DNA of 64,000 nt from Pseudomonas sp. 10S4 (lineage in GTDB: Bacteria > Pseudomonadota > Gammaproteobacteria > Pseudomonadales > Pseudomonadaceae): assembly GCF_034344865.1 (NCBI RefSeq), contig NZ_CP133774.1, positions 2,170,001-2,234,000 on the forward strand. Direction: 5' to 3'. Positions 25,393-34,983 of this stretch are shown piece after piece; within the stretch, counting starts at the first letter, position 1, and every line of letters begins with the position of its first letter. The notes beneath the pieces are model-generated. The model was not told the origin of the DNA. It worked only from the letters and a program-made list of their open reading frames with translations, and made no database searches. The position numbers and the translations under genes were made by a program.

Positions 25393-27843
25393 ATGACTCA
25401 AGAACCACTTGTTCGCGAAGCAGAGGTGGCCGCATTCCGCGACGCCGTCTTGACCAAACTCACCTACGCGGTGGGCAAAGACCCGGATCACGCCTTCGAC
25501 CACGACTGGTTCGAAGCCATTGCCTTGGCCGCGCGCGATCACATGGTCGAGCACTGGATGGACCATACGCGGCAGATCTACCGCAAAGGTCAGAAGCGGG
25601 TTTACTACCTCTCCCTTGAATTCCTGATTGGCCGCTTGCTCTACGACAGCTTGAGCAACCTCGGCCTGCTGGACGTTGCCCGCGAGGCGCTGACCGAACT
25701 CGGCGTCGATCTGGAACGCATCCGCCTGCTGGAGCCCGATGCGGCGCTCGGCAACGGCGGCCTCGGTCGCCTGGCCGCGTGCTTCATGGAAAGCATGTCG
25801 ACCCTCGGCATCGCCGGCCATGGTTATGGCATTCGTTATGAACATGGGTTGTTCCGCCAGGCCATCGTTGATGGCTGGCAGCAGGAGCAGACCGAACACT
25901 GGCTGGATTTCGGTAACCCGTGGGAGTTCGAACGGCCGGAAGTCGTCTACCCGATCGGCTTCGGCGGCAGTGTCGAAACCGTGACCGACGAGGCCGGCAA
26001 GTCTCGCCAGGTCTGGACCCCGGCAGAAACCGTGCGGGCCATTGCTTACGACACCCCGGTGGTCGGCTGGCGCGGTGCGAGCGTCAACACCCTGCGCCTG
26101 TGGCGTGCCCGCGCCATGGAAGATTTGCACCTGGAGCGCTTCAACGCCGGCGACCACTTGGGCGCTGTGGCCGAAGTGGCCCGGGCCGAAAGTATTTCCC
26201 GCGTGCTGTACCCGGCGGACAGCACCGAAGCCGGCCAGGAACTGCGCCTGCGTCAGGAATACTTCTTCGTCGCCGCGTCCCTGCAGGATTTGCTGCGCCG
26301 CCATCGCAACATGCACACCTCGGTGCTGACCCTGGGCGACCACGCGGCGATCCAGCTCAACGACACTCACCCCTCAATTGCCGTGGCCGAACTGATGCGC
26401 CAACTGGTCGACGTCTACGATGTTGCGTGGGATGCCGCGTGGCAGGTGACGGTCGACACACTTTCGTACACCAACCACACCTTGCTGCCGGAAGCGCTGG
26501 AAACCTGGCCGGTCGGTTTGATGGAACGCATGCTGCCGCGGCACATGCAGATCATTTACCTGATCAACGCCCAGCACATCGATTCGCTGCGGGCCAAAGG
26601 CATCCACGACTTTGACGTGTTGCGCGCGGTGTCACTGATTGAAGAAGACAACGGCCGCCGCGTGCGTATGGGCAACCTGGCGTTCCTCGGTTCCCACAGC
26701 GTCAACGGCGTATCCGGGCTGCACACGCAGCTGATGCGCAAGACTGTGTTTTCCGAACTGCACAAGCTCTACCCGGATCGGATCAACAACAAGACCAACG
26801 GCATCACCTTCCGCCGCTGGCTCTACCAGGCCAACCCCGAGCTGACGGCGATGATGGTCGACGCCCTGGGTCCCGATCTATTGGATAACGCCGAGCAGCG
26901 GCTGATCGAACTGGAACCGTTCGCCGAGAAGACTGCATTTCGCAAGGCCTTCGCAGATCAGCGGCTGCACAGCAAGAAAGCCCTGGCGTACCTGATTCAC
27001 GAACGGTTGGGCATCGCGGTCAACCCGGCGGCGATGTTCGACGTGCAGGTCAAGCGGATCCACGAATACAAACGGCAGTTGCTCAACCTGCTGCACACCG
27101 TCGCGCTGTACCAGGCGATTCGTGCCGAGCCGGAAATCGACTGGGTGCCGCGCGTGAAGATCTTCGCCGGCAAGGCGGCGGCCAGTTATCACCAGGCCAA
27201 GCTGATCATCAAACTGACCAACGACATCGCCCGGGTGGTGAACAACGACCCGACGGTGCGCGGTTTGCTCAAGGTGGTGTTCCTGCCCAACTACAACGTC
27301 AGCCTGGCGGAGAGCATCATTCCGGCGGCGGATTTGTCGGAGCAGATTTCCACAGCCGGCTTCGAGGCCTCGGGCACCAGCAACATGAAGTTCGGCCTCA
27401 ACGGTGCGCTGACCATCGGCACCCTCGATGGCGCCAACGTCGAGATGTGCGAACGGATCGGCGCCGAGCACATGTTCATCTTCGGCCTTAGCGCTCAGCA
27501 GGTGGAAGCGCGCAAGCAAAATCATGAGTTCAATGCGACGCCGGATATTGCGGCGTCCCATCGACTTAATGACGTGCTACAAGCGATTCGTGGCGGGGTG
27601 TTCTCGCCGGATGATCCGTCCCGTTATGCAGGTTTGATCGATTCGCTGATCGACTATGACCGCTTCCTGGTTTGCGCCGATTTTGACTCCTACTGGGACG
27701 CCCAGATGCGCGTCGAGGCGCACTGGCATGATTCTCAAGCCTGGTGGCGTTCGGCGGTGTTGAACACGGCGCGCATGGGCTGGTTCTCGTCGGACCGGAC
27801 GATTCGTGAGTACGCGACGGAAATCTGGAAGGCGTTGGAGTAA
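25393..27843 (+). CDS. glgP: Glycogen/starch/maltodextrin phosphorylase
   Basis: An 816-residue PLP enzyme that releases glucose-1-phosphate from alpha-glucans. The N-terminal domain has RVYYLSLEFLIGRLLYDSL and AALGNGGLGRLAACFMESM (active-site glycine loop). The C-terminal domain has FNVQ-type core DVQVKRIHEYKRQLLNLLH and the PLP-Lys block EASGTSNMKFGLNGALTIG, with Lys in SNMKFGL near residue 662. Length matches bacterial phosphorylases. It stands alone; other glg genes are not in the window. Before it is a 255-bp gap in which I see no clear motif. Confidence 0.96.
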   Translation: MTQEPLVREAEVAAFRDAVLTKLTYAVGKDPDHAFDHDWFEAIALAARDHMVEHWMDHTRQIYRKGQKRVYYLSLEFLIGRLLYDSLSNLGLLDVAREALTELGVDLERIRLLEPDAALGNGGLGRLAACFMESMSTLGIAGHGYGIRYEHGLFRQAIVDGWQQEQTEHWLDFGNPWEFERPEVVYPIGFGGSVETVTDEAGKSRQVWTPAETVRAIAYDTPVVGWRGASVNTLRLWRARAMEDLHLERFNAGDHLGAVAEVARAESISRVLYPADSTEAGQELRLRQEYFFVAASLQDLLRRHRNMHTSVLTLGDHAAIQLNDTHPSIAVAELMRQLVDVYDVAWDAAWQVTVDTLSYTNHTLLPEALETWPVGLMERMLPRHMQIIYLINAQHIDSLRAKGIHDFDVLRAVSLIEEDNGRRVRMGNLAFLGSHSVNGVSGLHTQLMRKTVFSELHKLYPDRINNKTNGITFRRWLYQANPELTAMMVDALGPDLLDNAEQRLIELEPFAEKTAFRKAFADQRLHSKKALAYLIHERLGIAVNPAAMFDVQVKRIHEYKRQLLNLLHTVALYQAIRAEPEIDWVPRVKIFAGKAAASYHQAKLIIKLTNDIARVVNNDPTVRGLLKVVFLPNYNVSLAESIIPAADLSEQISTAGFEASGTSNMKFGLNGALTIGTLDGANVEMCERIGAEHMFIFGLSAQQVEARKQNHEFNATPDIAASHRLNDVLQAIRGGVFSPDDPSRYAGLIDSLIDYDRFLVCADFDSYWDAQMRVEAHWHDSQAWWRSAVLNTARMGWFSSDRTIREYATEIWKALE

Positions 27844-28029
27844 CTTTTAGCAATAATTGCGAGCAAGGCCCAACGCCTGTTGGGCCGGATCGATATACTA
27901 AGCGTCAGTTTTGCCGGATGTTTCAGTGGCGTCTGCGAGAACGCCTTCGCGGGCAAGTCGAAGACGTCAGCACAAACACCACAAGGCTTCTGGACTTGCT
28001 CGGCAATGGGCCGCTTAGGGATATCGACC

Positions 28030-31000
28030 ATGCAATGGATTTTGATGCTGATTGGCTTGGCGCTGGGCTGGATACTCGACGAGTCGTTCATCGATGCGCT
28101 GTTGGGTGCTTTGTTCGGGTTAGGCATTGGCCAAGCTTTTCGCATTGGCCGTTTAGGCAAGCAAGCTGCCGAGCAGCACCGTTTGCTCGAGCAGACGCAG
28201 GTGGCGCTCAATACATTGCTGCAACGACTGATATTGCTGGAAGGGGCTGGCTTCAAGGCACCGGAAACCAGTGAGCCAGTTGTCAGTGAGCCCGTCGCAG
28301 CCCCTGAATTCATTCTCGACGACATCCCCGTCGATCCCCCCGTCGACTCCCCGGAGCTACTCTGGGAACTCCCGCCCGGACTCGAACCGATCACCGCCAC
28401 GGCCTCCGAAACCAGCCGTCCGCTGCCGGCCGATGTCTGGACGCCGGAACCGATCGCTCGCGAACCGCGACAACCGGCAGCCCCGCGCGAACCTAACGTT
28501 TTCGACCGCGCCATCAACGGTGCGCGCAACTGGCTGTTCGGTGGCAACACCGTGCTGCGGGTTGGCGTGGTGCTGTTGTTCCTCGGTCTGGCGTTCCTGC
28601 TGCGCTACGCCACCGAAGGCATGGTGGTGCCGATCGAGATGCGTTACGCCGGTGTCGCCGCCAGTGCTTTGGGCTTGCTCGCATTGGGCTGGTGGCTGCG
28701 TCATCGCAACAACCAATTTGCGCTGATGTTGCAAGGTACCGGGATCGCCGTGTTGTACCTGACGGTGTTCGCCGCAATGCGCTTGCACCCGATACTCGAC
28801 CCGACGGCGGCCCTGGGCCTGCTGGTCGCGGTGACGGTGTTCTCGGCGATTTTGGCGATCACCCAGGATTCCCTGGCCCTGGCCTGCGTCGCCGCACTGG
28901 GCGGTTTCGCCGCGCCGATCCTGACCTCGACCGGCGCTGGTAGCCATGTCGCGCTGTTCAGCTACTTCGTCTTGCTCAACACCGGCATCCTCGCGATTGC
29001 CTGGTTCAAGGCTTGGCGGCCACTCAACCTGATCGGTTTTGTCGGCACCTTTGGCATCGGCTTCGCCTGGGGCGCGCGTTCTTACACGCCGGAGTTGCTG
29101 TGGAGCACCGAGCCATTCCTGATTCTGTTCTTCCTGATGTACCTGGGCATTGGCCTGTTGTTTACCCGGCGCAAGTTGTTGGAGATGAGCGACTCGCCTG
29201 AAGACGAGAGTCGTCAGGCATTGCTGCACTGGTCGGCGCGCAAGGGCGATTACGTCGACGGCACGATGCTGTTCGGGCCGCCGCTGGTGGGCTTCGGTTT
29301 GCAATTCGCGCTGGTCCAGCATCTGGAGTTCGCTGCCGCGTTCAGTGCGCTGGCGCTGGGTATGCTCTATATGGGCCTGGCCCGATTGCTGATGGGCGGT
29401 CGCGCCTTGTTGCTGGCGGAAACCTGTCTTGCACTCGGAGTGATCTTCGCCAGCCTGGCGATCCCCTTGGGCCTCGACGCGCGTTGGACTGCTGCGGCTT
29501 GGGCGGTGGAGGGCGCGGGGATCTTCTGGCTCGGCCTGCGTCAGCAACGACCGCTGGCTCGCGCTTTCGCCTTGCTGCTGCAACTCGGTTCTGCGCTGGC
29601 GTTTCTCAGTAAGTTGCAGACCGGCGAAAGCAGCCTGTTGGACGGTTCGCCACTGGGCGCATTGATGCTCGGCGTGGCGTTGCTGTTCAGCTTCTACCAA
29701 TTGCGCAAAGCCTTGCCGGAGCAGGCCTCGGAGTGGGAGCGCCAAGGCTTGCCGGTGTTGGCTTGCCTCGGTCTGATGTTCCTTTATTTGCTGGCGCCGC
29801 TGTTCTTCCTCACCCACGGCACGGCGATCAGCTGGGCGCTGGCCGGGTTGGCGACGTTGTTTATTGGCCTGCGCCTGCAATCGCGCACGTTCCTGTTCAC
29901 CGCGTTTGCCGTGCAATTGCTCGGCGGCGCGTTGTTCCTGTTGCGGTTGCACGGGACAAGCGATGGTTCCGCCGCGGTGTTCAGCGCTGGCTGGAGCGGT
30001 TTACTCAGTGCCTCGCTGATTGGCCTGGCGTTGATCGCCGGCATGTTGCTGGCAGCCCGCGATGAGATGGTGCGCAACGATGCGCGCTTGCTGCGTGGTT
30101 TGTCGGTGATTTTGCTGGCCGGTCTGGTGCTGATCAACCTCGCCGTGCTGTTCGTGCTGCCATGGCAAACCGCGAGTGCGGTGTGGGCCGCCAGCGGTTT
30201 GTTCATCATTTGGCTGAGTCTGTACCTCAAGCAGCGCGTGAGTTTTGTCTTCGGTCTGCTGTTGCAGGTGATCGGTGGCGCGGCGTTCCTGTTTGCCGGG
30301 CCGGACTTGCTCGGGCCGTTGGCCAGCGAAGGTCTGAAGCCTTTGGCCCACAGCGGTTTCTGGACGCCGCTGGTGCTCGGTTTGGCCGCACTGGTTGGCG
30401 CCTGGCGCTTGCAACTGGGCAATCACGGGTCGGCGTTCGATGTACTGAGCCTGAATCGCTTGTCTGAACTGCTGCTGGTGTGGGGCGCAGGCTGGTGGGC
30501 GCTGGCGTGGATCAGTGAAGTGCTGCGCTTTGCGCCTGTGGATCTGCAAGCGACCTTGCTGCTGGCGGTCGCGGCACTGAGTGTCGCGCTGTGGACGCTG
30601 TTGTCGCTGCGCCTGAAATGGTCGGCGCTGGGCTTGCTCTGCACCTTGCTGATTCCGGCGGCGGGGCTGGTGTTGGTCGCCGCGTGGCATTCGCGCTATC
30701 ACCCAGCGGCCAACTTCGGCTGGCTGGTGTGGGCGGCGGTATTTGCCGTGCACTTCTTCTCCCTGCGGCGTTTGGCGCCGATGCTACCGGCGCGCGCCCT
30801 CAGCACCGCCCATGTGCTCGGCTGCTGGCTGTTGATCGGTGTGCTGGCGCTGGAGCTGCGTTACGGCTTGCTGCTGTTGTCAGAGCAGTACAACGCCTGG
30901 CGCTGGTTGGGCTGGGCGATTTTGCCGAGTGTGTATTTGGTGTTGACGGCCGCGCCACGCAACTGGCCATGGCCGGTATCGGCGTATCCGCGCGAATACC

Positions 31001-31629
31001 GTGTCTACGCGGCGGCGCCGTTGGCCTTGCTGATGCTGGGCTGGTTCTGGTTGGCGAACTGTGTCAGCGACGGCACCGCCGAGCCGCTGCCTTACGTGCC
31101 GCTGATCAACCCGCTGGAATTGGGCCTGCTGTTTGCGTTGTTCGGCGTTTACGTCTGGTCGCGCAGCGCGGTGACGCAATTTGCGCTGCCGAAGTTTTAC
31201 GCCGAGCACGCCACGCAATTGATCGCCGGTGTTTCGTTGTTTGTCTTTTTCTCCGCAGTGGTCACGCGTACGGCCCACCATTGGGGTGGCGTGCCGTTTG
31301 AGCTGGATTTGCTGCTCGCATCGATGCAAGTGCAGGCCGGTCTATCGATCGTCTGGACCCTTATGGCGCTGGGTCTGATGATCGGCGGCCACCTGCGGCA
31401 TCGCCGTGAAGTCTGGCTGATCGGCGCCGCGCTGATTGGCGTGGTGGTGGCCAAACTGTTCTTCATTGAATTGAGTAACCGTGGCGGACTCGCCCGGATC
31501 GTCTCGTTTATCGGCGTTGGCGTGTTGCTGCTGGTGGTGGGCTATTTCGCCCCGTTGCCGCCCAAGCGCGTCGAGGCTGCGCCGGATGCTGAAAAACCGG
31601 ACCCGGAAACCGAAGGAGTGTCGTCTTGA
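28030..31629 (+). CDS. DUF2339 large polytopic membrane protein
   Basis: A 1199-residue protein. After a first helix (WILMLIGLALGWILD) comes a Pro/Glu-rich cytosolic or periplasmic linker (about residues 75-155, with EPVVSEPVAAPEFILDD). It is then almost wholly hydrophobic, with more than 25 potential helices (for example VGVVLLFLGLAFLLRYATEG and the conserved AALGGFAAPILTSTG). That is the DUF2339 pattern. The start at 28030 follows TAGGGATATCGACC; the frame is open upstream but that part is not protein-like. It overlaps the next gene by four bases. The tail EKPDPETEGVSS is acidic. Function is unknown; a transporter or envelope-lipid role is a guess. Confidence 0.85.
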   Translation: MQWILMLIGLALGWILDESFIDALLGALFGLGIGQAFRIGRLGKQAAEQHRLLEQTQVALNTLLQRLILLEGAGFKAPETSEPVVSEPVAAPEFILDDIPVDPPVDSPELLWELPPGLEPITATASETSRPLPADVWTPEPIAREPRQPAAPREPNVFDRAINGARNWLFGGNTVLRVGVVLLFLGLAFLLRYATEGMVVPIEMRYAGVAASALGLLALGWWLRHRNNQFALMLQGTGIAVLYLTVFAAMRLHPILDPTAALGLLVAVTVFSAILAITQDSLALACVAALGGFAAPILTSTGAGSHVALFSYFVLLNTGILAIAWFKAWRPLNLIGFVGTFGIGFAWGARSYTPELLWSTEPFLILFFLMYLGIGLLFTRRKLLEMSDSPEDESRQALLHWSARKGDYVDGTMLFGPPLVGFGLQFALVQHLEFAAAFSALALGMLYMGLARLLMGGRALLLAETCLALGVIFASLAIPLGLDARWTAAAWAVEGAGIFWLGLRQQRPLARAFALLLQLGSALAFLSKLQTGESSLLDGSPLGALMLGVALLFSFYQLRKALPEQASEWERQGLPVLACLGLMFLYLLAPLFFLTHGTAISWALAGLATLFIGLRLQSRTFLFTAFAVQLLGGALFLLRLHGTSDGSAAVFSAGWSGLLSASLIGLALIAGMLLAARDEMVRNDARLLRGLSVILLAGLVLINLAVLFVLPWQTASAVWAASGLFIIWLSLYLKQRVSFVFGLLLQVIGGAAFLFAGPDLLGPLASEGLKPLAHSGFWTPLVLGLAALVGAWRLQLGNHGSAFDVLSLNRLSELLLVWGAGWWALAWISEVLRFAPVDLQATLLLAVAALSVALWTLLSLRLKWSALGLLCTLLIPAAGLVLVAAWHSRYHPAANFGWLVWAAVFAVHFFSLRRLAPMLPARALSTAHVLGCWLLIGVLALELRYGLLLLSEQYNAWRWLGWAILPSVYLVLTAAPRNWPWPVSAYPREYRVYAAAPLALLMLGWFWLANCVSDGTAEPLPYVPLINPLELGLLFALFGVYVWSRSAVTQFALPKFYAEHATQLIAGVSLFVFFSAVVTRTAHHWGGVPFELDLLLASMQVQAGLSIVWTLMALGLMIGGHLRHRREVWLIGAALIGVVVAKLFFIELSNRGGLARIVSFIGVGVLLLVVGYFAPLPPKRVEAAPDAEKPDPETEGVSS

Positions 31630-32999
31630 GTCAGAAGCTGAACCTGGGTTGGTTGGGTGCTGTTGCGCTGGGCGTGACGCTGTCCACCAGCGCGCAAGAA
31701 AAACCGGCGGACTTCAGCACGCAAGTGCCGTTGTCCGTGAGCGGCGAAGGCCCGTGGTATCGCCTCGAACTACCGTTGAGCGTGCAATTGAACGCGCGGC
31801 AGACCGATCTCAGCGACGTGCGTGTATTCAACGCGGCCGGCGAGGCGCAGGCCTATGCCGTGGCCCGGGAAACCGCGCAGTCCGCCGAAAATCGTACCGT
31901 GACCGACGTGAAGTGGTTCCCGCTGTACAGCTCGGCAGACGCCACCGAACGTGCGCCGAGCGTGCGCGTGCAATCGAGCGCCAACGGCACGCTGGTGGAA
32001 GTGCAGCCATCGACTCAACTGGAGGCCGGCGAAGAAGTGCTGCGCGGCTGGTTGCTCGACGCGAGCGCGATCAAGGCGCCGTTGCAGCAGTTGATCCTCG
32101 ACTGGACCAGCGAGCGCGAGGGCTTCCAGCGTTTCAGTATCGAAGCCAGCGACGACTTGCAGCATTGGCAGTCGTGGGGCGAAGGGCAGGTGGCGCGGTT
32201 GTCGTTTGCCGACGAACGGGTCGAGCAACATGAAGTCGGTTTGCCGGGGCAGTCGGCGCGCTATCTGCGCTTGCTGTGGAACACCCCGCAATCGGCGCCG
32301 GTGCTGACTTCGGCACAACTGGAAAGCGCCAGTACCCACAGCCTGCCGCTGCCGTTGGTCTGGTCGCAACCGTTGGCCGGCACCAGCGTGAAGTCCGGTG
32401 AATACACCTGGCAGTTGCCGATGGGGCTGAATGTCGAGCGGGTCCAGGTCGACTTGAGCCAGCCCAACAGCCTGGCGCCGGTGACCTTGTCCGGGCGACG
32501 CGAGAGCAGTTTGCCTTGGCAGCCACTGAGCAGCGGGTTGCTCTATCGCCTGACCCAAAATGGCCAGGATGTGGTGCAAAACGAATTGCAGTTGCCGGGG
32601 CAAACCGTGCAGCAGTTGAAGCTGAGCGTGGATGAACGCGGTGGTGGCTTGGGCGCTGCGGCGCCGACCGTGAAGTTCGCCGTGCGTTCGACGCAAGTGG
32701 TGTTTCTGGCGCGTGGCGCCGGGCCGTATACGTTGGCGCTGGGCAGTGCGACAGTGAAGACGGCGAATTTGCCGTTGTCGACGTTGATTCCGGATTACAG
32801 CCCGGCCAAATTTGCGACGTTGGGCAAGGCCACGGTTGATGGCGGGGCGGTAGTGACGCCGGTATCGCCAGCGGTTACCACTGCGACGGCTGACACCAAC
32901 TGGAAGAAGTTCGGGCTTTGGGCGGTGTTGCTGCTCAGTGTGCTGTTCCTGGCGGTGATGGCGGCCAGTCTGTTGCGTAAACCCCCAGCCAAATCCTGA
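31626..32999 (+). CDS. DUF3999 domain protein, membrane-anchored
   Basis: A 457-residue exported protein that starts at TTG inside the stop codon of the DUF2339 gene (TTGA), with GAAGGAG upstream. It has a signal peptide (LGWLGAVALGVTLSTSAQ), a large beta-rich periplasmic region (residues about 25-420, with AGEAQAYAVAREN-like and RFSIEASDDLQHWQSWGEG stretches that look like carbohydrate-binding or galactose-binding-type beta modules), and one C-terminal helix (LWAVLLLSVLFLAVMAASLL) with a short basic tail. The four-base overlap suggests the two proteins act together. No known activity. Confidence 0.84.
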   Translation: MSQKLNLGWLGAVALGVTLSTSAQEKPADFSTQVPLSVSGEGPWYRLELPLSVQLNARQTDLSDVRVFNAAGEAQAYAVARETAQSAENRTVTDVKWFPLYSSADATERAPSVRVQSSANGTLVEVQPSTQLEAGEEVLRGWLLDASAIKAPLQQLILDWTSEREGFQRFSIEASDDLQHWQSWGEGQVARLSFADERVEQHEVGLPGQSARYLRLLWNTPQSAPVLTSAQLESASTHSLPLPLVWSQPLAGTSVKSGEYTWQLPMGLNVERVQVDLSQPNSLAPVTLSGRRESSLPWQPLSSGLLYRLTQNGQDVVQNELQLPGQTVQQLKLSVDERGGGLGAAAPTVKFAVRSTQVVFLARGAGPYTLALGSATVKTANLPLSTLIPDYSPAKFATLGKATVDGGAVVTPVSPAVTTATADTNWKKFGLWAVLLLSVLFLAVMAASLLRKPPAKS

Positions 33000-33021
33000 G
33001 AATGGCTGGCGCTACGCGCCA

Positions 33022-33115
33022 TTCGCGAGCAAGCCCGCTCCCACAGTGGATCAGCGTTATGACAGAGATTTTGTTCACAACACAGGTCAAATGTGGAAGC
33101 GGGCTTGCTCGCGAA
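33022..33115. repeat. REP doublet before fbp
   Basis: Inverted copies TTCGCGAGCAAGCCCGCTCC and GGAAGCGGGCTTGCTCGCGAA. The 303-bp gap 33000-33302 also holds the fbp leader, in which I see only an RBS (CCTCCGGAGCC). Confidence 0.9.
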
Positions 33116-33302
33116 GGCGGCTTATCTGCCGGCGAAAATGTTCAATTTGCCTTCGATCCCCAAACCACATCCGCACCATTTCGAACTACGCTAAACCCCG
33201 CGCATGAACTCTATTGGGCGTATCACGTCTGATAGGAGGAAATGCGCCTCGACTCGCGTTAAACTGCGCGGGTTTTTAGCCCCCATTCCTCCGGAGCCTT
33301 CC

Positions 33303-34314
33303 ATGTCCCGCGTTACCCTGAGTCGCTATTTGATTGAGCAGACCCGTAGCAACAACACTCCTGCCGATCTGCGGTCTCCTGATCGAAGTGGTGGCGCGCG
33401 CCTGCAAGGAAATCAGCCACGCCGTCTCCAAGGGCGCCCTGGGCGGCGTTTTGGGCAGCATGGGCACTGAAAACGTCCAAGGCGAAGTGCAGAAGAAGCT
33501 CGACGTAATCTCCAACGAGATCCTGCTCGAAGCCAACGAATGGGGCGGTCACCTGGCCGGCATGGCGTCCGAAGAAATGGACAATGCCTACCAGATCCCG
33601 GGCAAATACCCGAAAGGCGCGTACCTGCTGGTATTCGACCCACTGGACGGCTCGTCGAACATCGACATCAACGCCCCGGTCGGTACGATCTTCTCCGTAC
33701 TGCGTTGCCCGAACGAATACCTGACCCAGAACGAGCCTTTGAATGAAAAGGCTTTCCTGCAACCAGGCACCCAACAAGTAGCCGCCGGTTACGCCATCTA
33801 CGGCCCGCAGACCATGCTGGTGCTGACCCTGGGTGACGGCGTTAAAGGCTTTACCCTGGACCGTGAAATGGGCAGCTTCGTGCTGACCCATGAAGACATC
33901 CAGATCCCGACTTCCACTCAGGAATTCGCGATCAACATGTCCAACCAGCGTCACTGGGAAGCGCCGGTACAACGCTACGTCGGCGAATTGCTGGCTGGCG
34001 AAGAAGGCCCGCTGAAAAAGAACTACAACATGCGCTGGGTTGCCGCGATGGTTGCCGACGTGCACCGCATCCTGACCCGTGGTGGCCTGTTCATGTACCC
34101 ACGCGATAGCCGCGAGCCGTCCAAGCCAGGCAAACTGCGCCTGATGTACGAAGCCAACCCGATGTCGTTCCTGGTTGAACAAGCCGGCGGCGCTTCCACC
34201 GATGGTCACCAGCGCATCCTCGACATTCAGCCTGAAGGCCTGCACCAGCGCGTAGCGGTGTTCCTTGGTTCGAAAGAAGAAGTCGAGCGCGCCACGGCTT
34301 ACCACAAGGAATAA
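33303..34314 (+). pseudogene. fbp: Fructose-1,6-bisphosphatase class 1, one-base frameshift
   Basis: With one base removed it gives 336 residues, the usual length. The N-terminus [20 protein letters not shown] is in the first frame. After CTGCGG, the sequence TCTCCTGATC should read TTCCTGATC ([11 protein letters not shown]); the C at 33376 is extra. The rest is intact: metal site [20 protein letters not shown] near residue 110-129, [14 protein letters not shown] and LLVEQAGG-like [19 protein letters not shown]. It would dephosphorylate FBP in gluconeogenesis, which is essential for growth on organic acids. A real knockout would be costly, so an error in the sequence is the simpler reading. 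RBS AGCC after GGAG is present. Confidence 0.9.
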
Positions 34315-34318
34315 ACCC

Positions 34319-34921
34319 ATGACCGCGCCCTGGCAGCCGTTGCTCGAATGGTGGTTCGGATCTTCCGAATCACCTGACGACGTAGCGGCTGACAAGGGCA
34401 AGTTGTGGTTCGGCAAGCGCGACAGCCAGGACCTCGAAGCGCAGACGCGTTTCGGGGACTGGGTCGAGCAGGCACTGGCCGGCGGATTGACCGACTGGGC
34501 GCAACGCCCTGAAGGTTGGCTGGCTCTGGTGCTGCTACTCGATCAACTCCCGCGAATGATCTTTCGCGACACTCCCAAATCCTTCTCTGGTGATCTCCGG
34601 GCCCAAGCCCTGGTGGCACAAGGCATTGCCGCGGATTTTGATCGGCAGTTACGGCCGATTCAGCGGGTGTTCATCTATTTGGTGTTTGAGCATTGCGAGA
34701 ATCTGGCGGTGCAGAACGAGGCGGTTTCGCGCTTTATCGAGTTGGTCGCGCAGCAGCCTGAGGCTGACCGGACAGTGTTTGCCGATAATCTGGATTATGC
34801 CGAGCGGCATCAGAAAGTGATTGCGCGGTTTGGTCGGTTTCCGCATCGCAATGCGGTGTTGGGGCGCGAGTCTACGGCTGAAGAGTTGGCGTTTCTTTCG
34901 GGGCCTGGGTCTCGGTTCTGA
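34319..34921 (+). CDS. DUF924 family protein
   Basis: A 200-residue soluble helical protein. It starts two bases past the fbp stop. The family pattern is visible: LLEWWFGSSESPDDVAAD at the start, KLWFGKRDSQDLE, FGDWVEQALAG, LALVLLLDQLPRMIFRDTP near residues 67-85, and a C-terminal RFPHRNAVLGRESTAEELAFL. DUF924 proteins look like TPR-type repeats and have no known enzyme activity. Co-transcription with fbp is likely from the tight spacing. Confidence 0.9.
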   Translation: MTAPWQPLLEWWFGSSESPDDVAADKGKLWFGKRDSQDLEAQTRFGDWVEQALAGGLTDWAQRPEGWLALVLLLDQLPRMIFRDTPKSFSGDLRAQALVAQGIAADFDRQLRPIQRVFIYLVFEHCENLAVQNEAVSRFIELVAQQPEADRTVFADNLDYAERHQKVIARFGRFPHRNAVLGRESTAEELAFLSGPGSRF

Positions 34922-34944
34922 TTCTTCGTTGCGGCTCAGGCCGT

Positions 34945-34966
34945 CATCGCGAGCAAGCTCGCGATG
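34945..34966. repeat. Short REP-core palindrome
   Basis: A 22-bp near-perfect palindrome, CATCGCGAGC AA GCTCGCGATG, between the convergent DUF924 and chemoreceptor genes. It looks like a collapsed REP doublet and may end transcription. Confidence 0.7.
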
Positions 34967-34983
34967 AGGCCCTCAAGGGCGCG

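Noticed and set aside
28357..29952. 531-codon antisense frame opposite the DUF2339 gene
   Set aside because: Gln/Arg/His-rich shadow of a membrane-protein gene (Leu codons read backwards).
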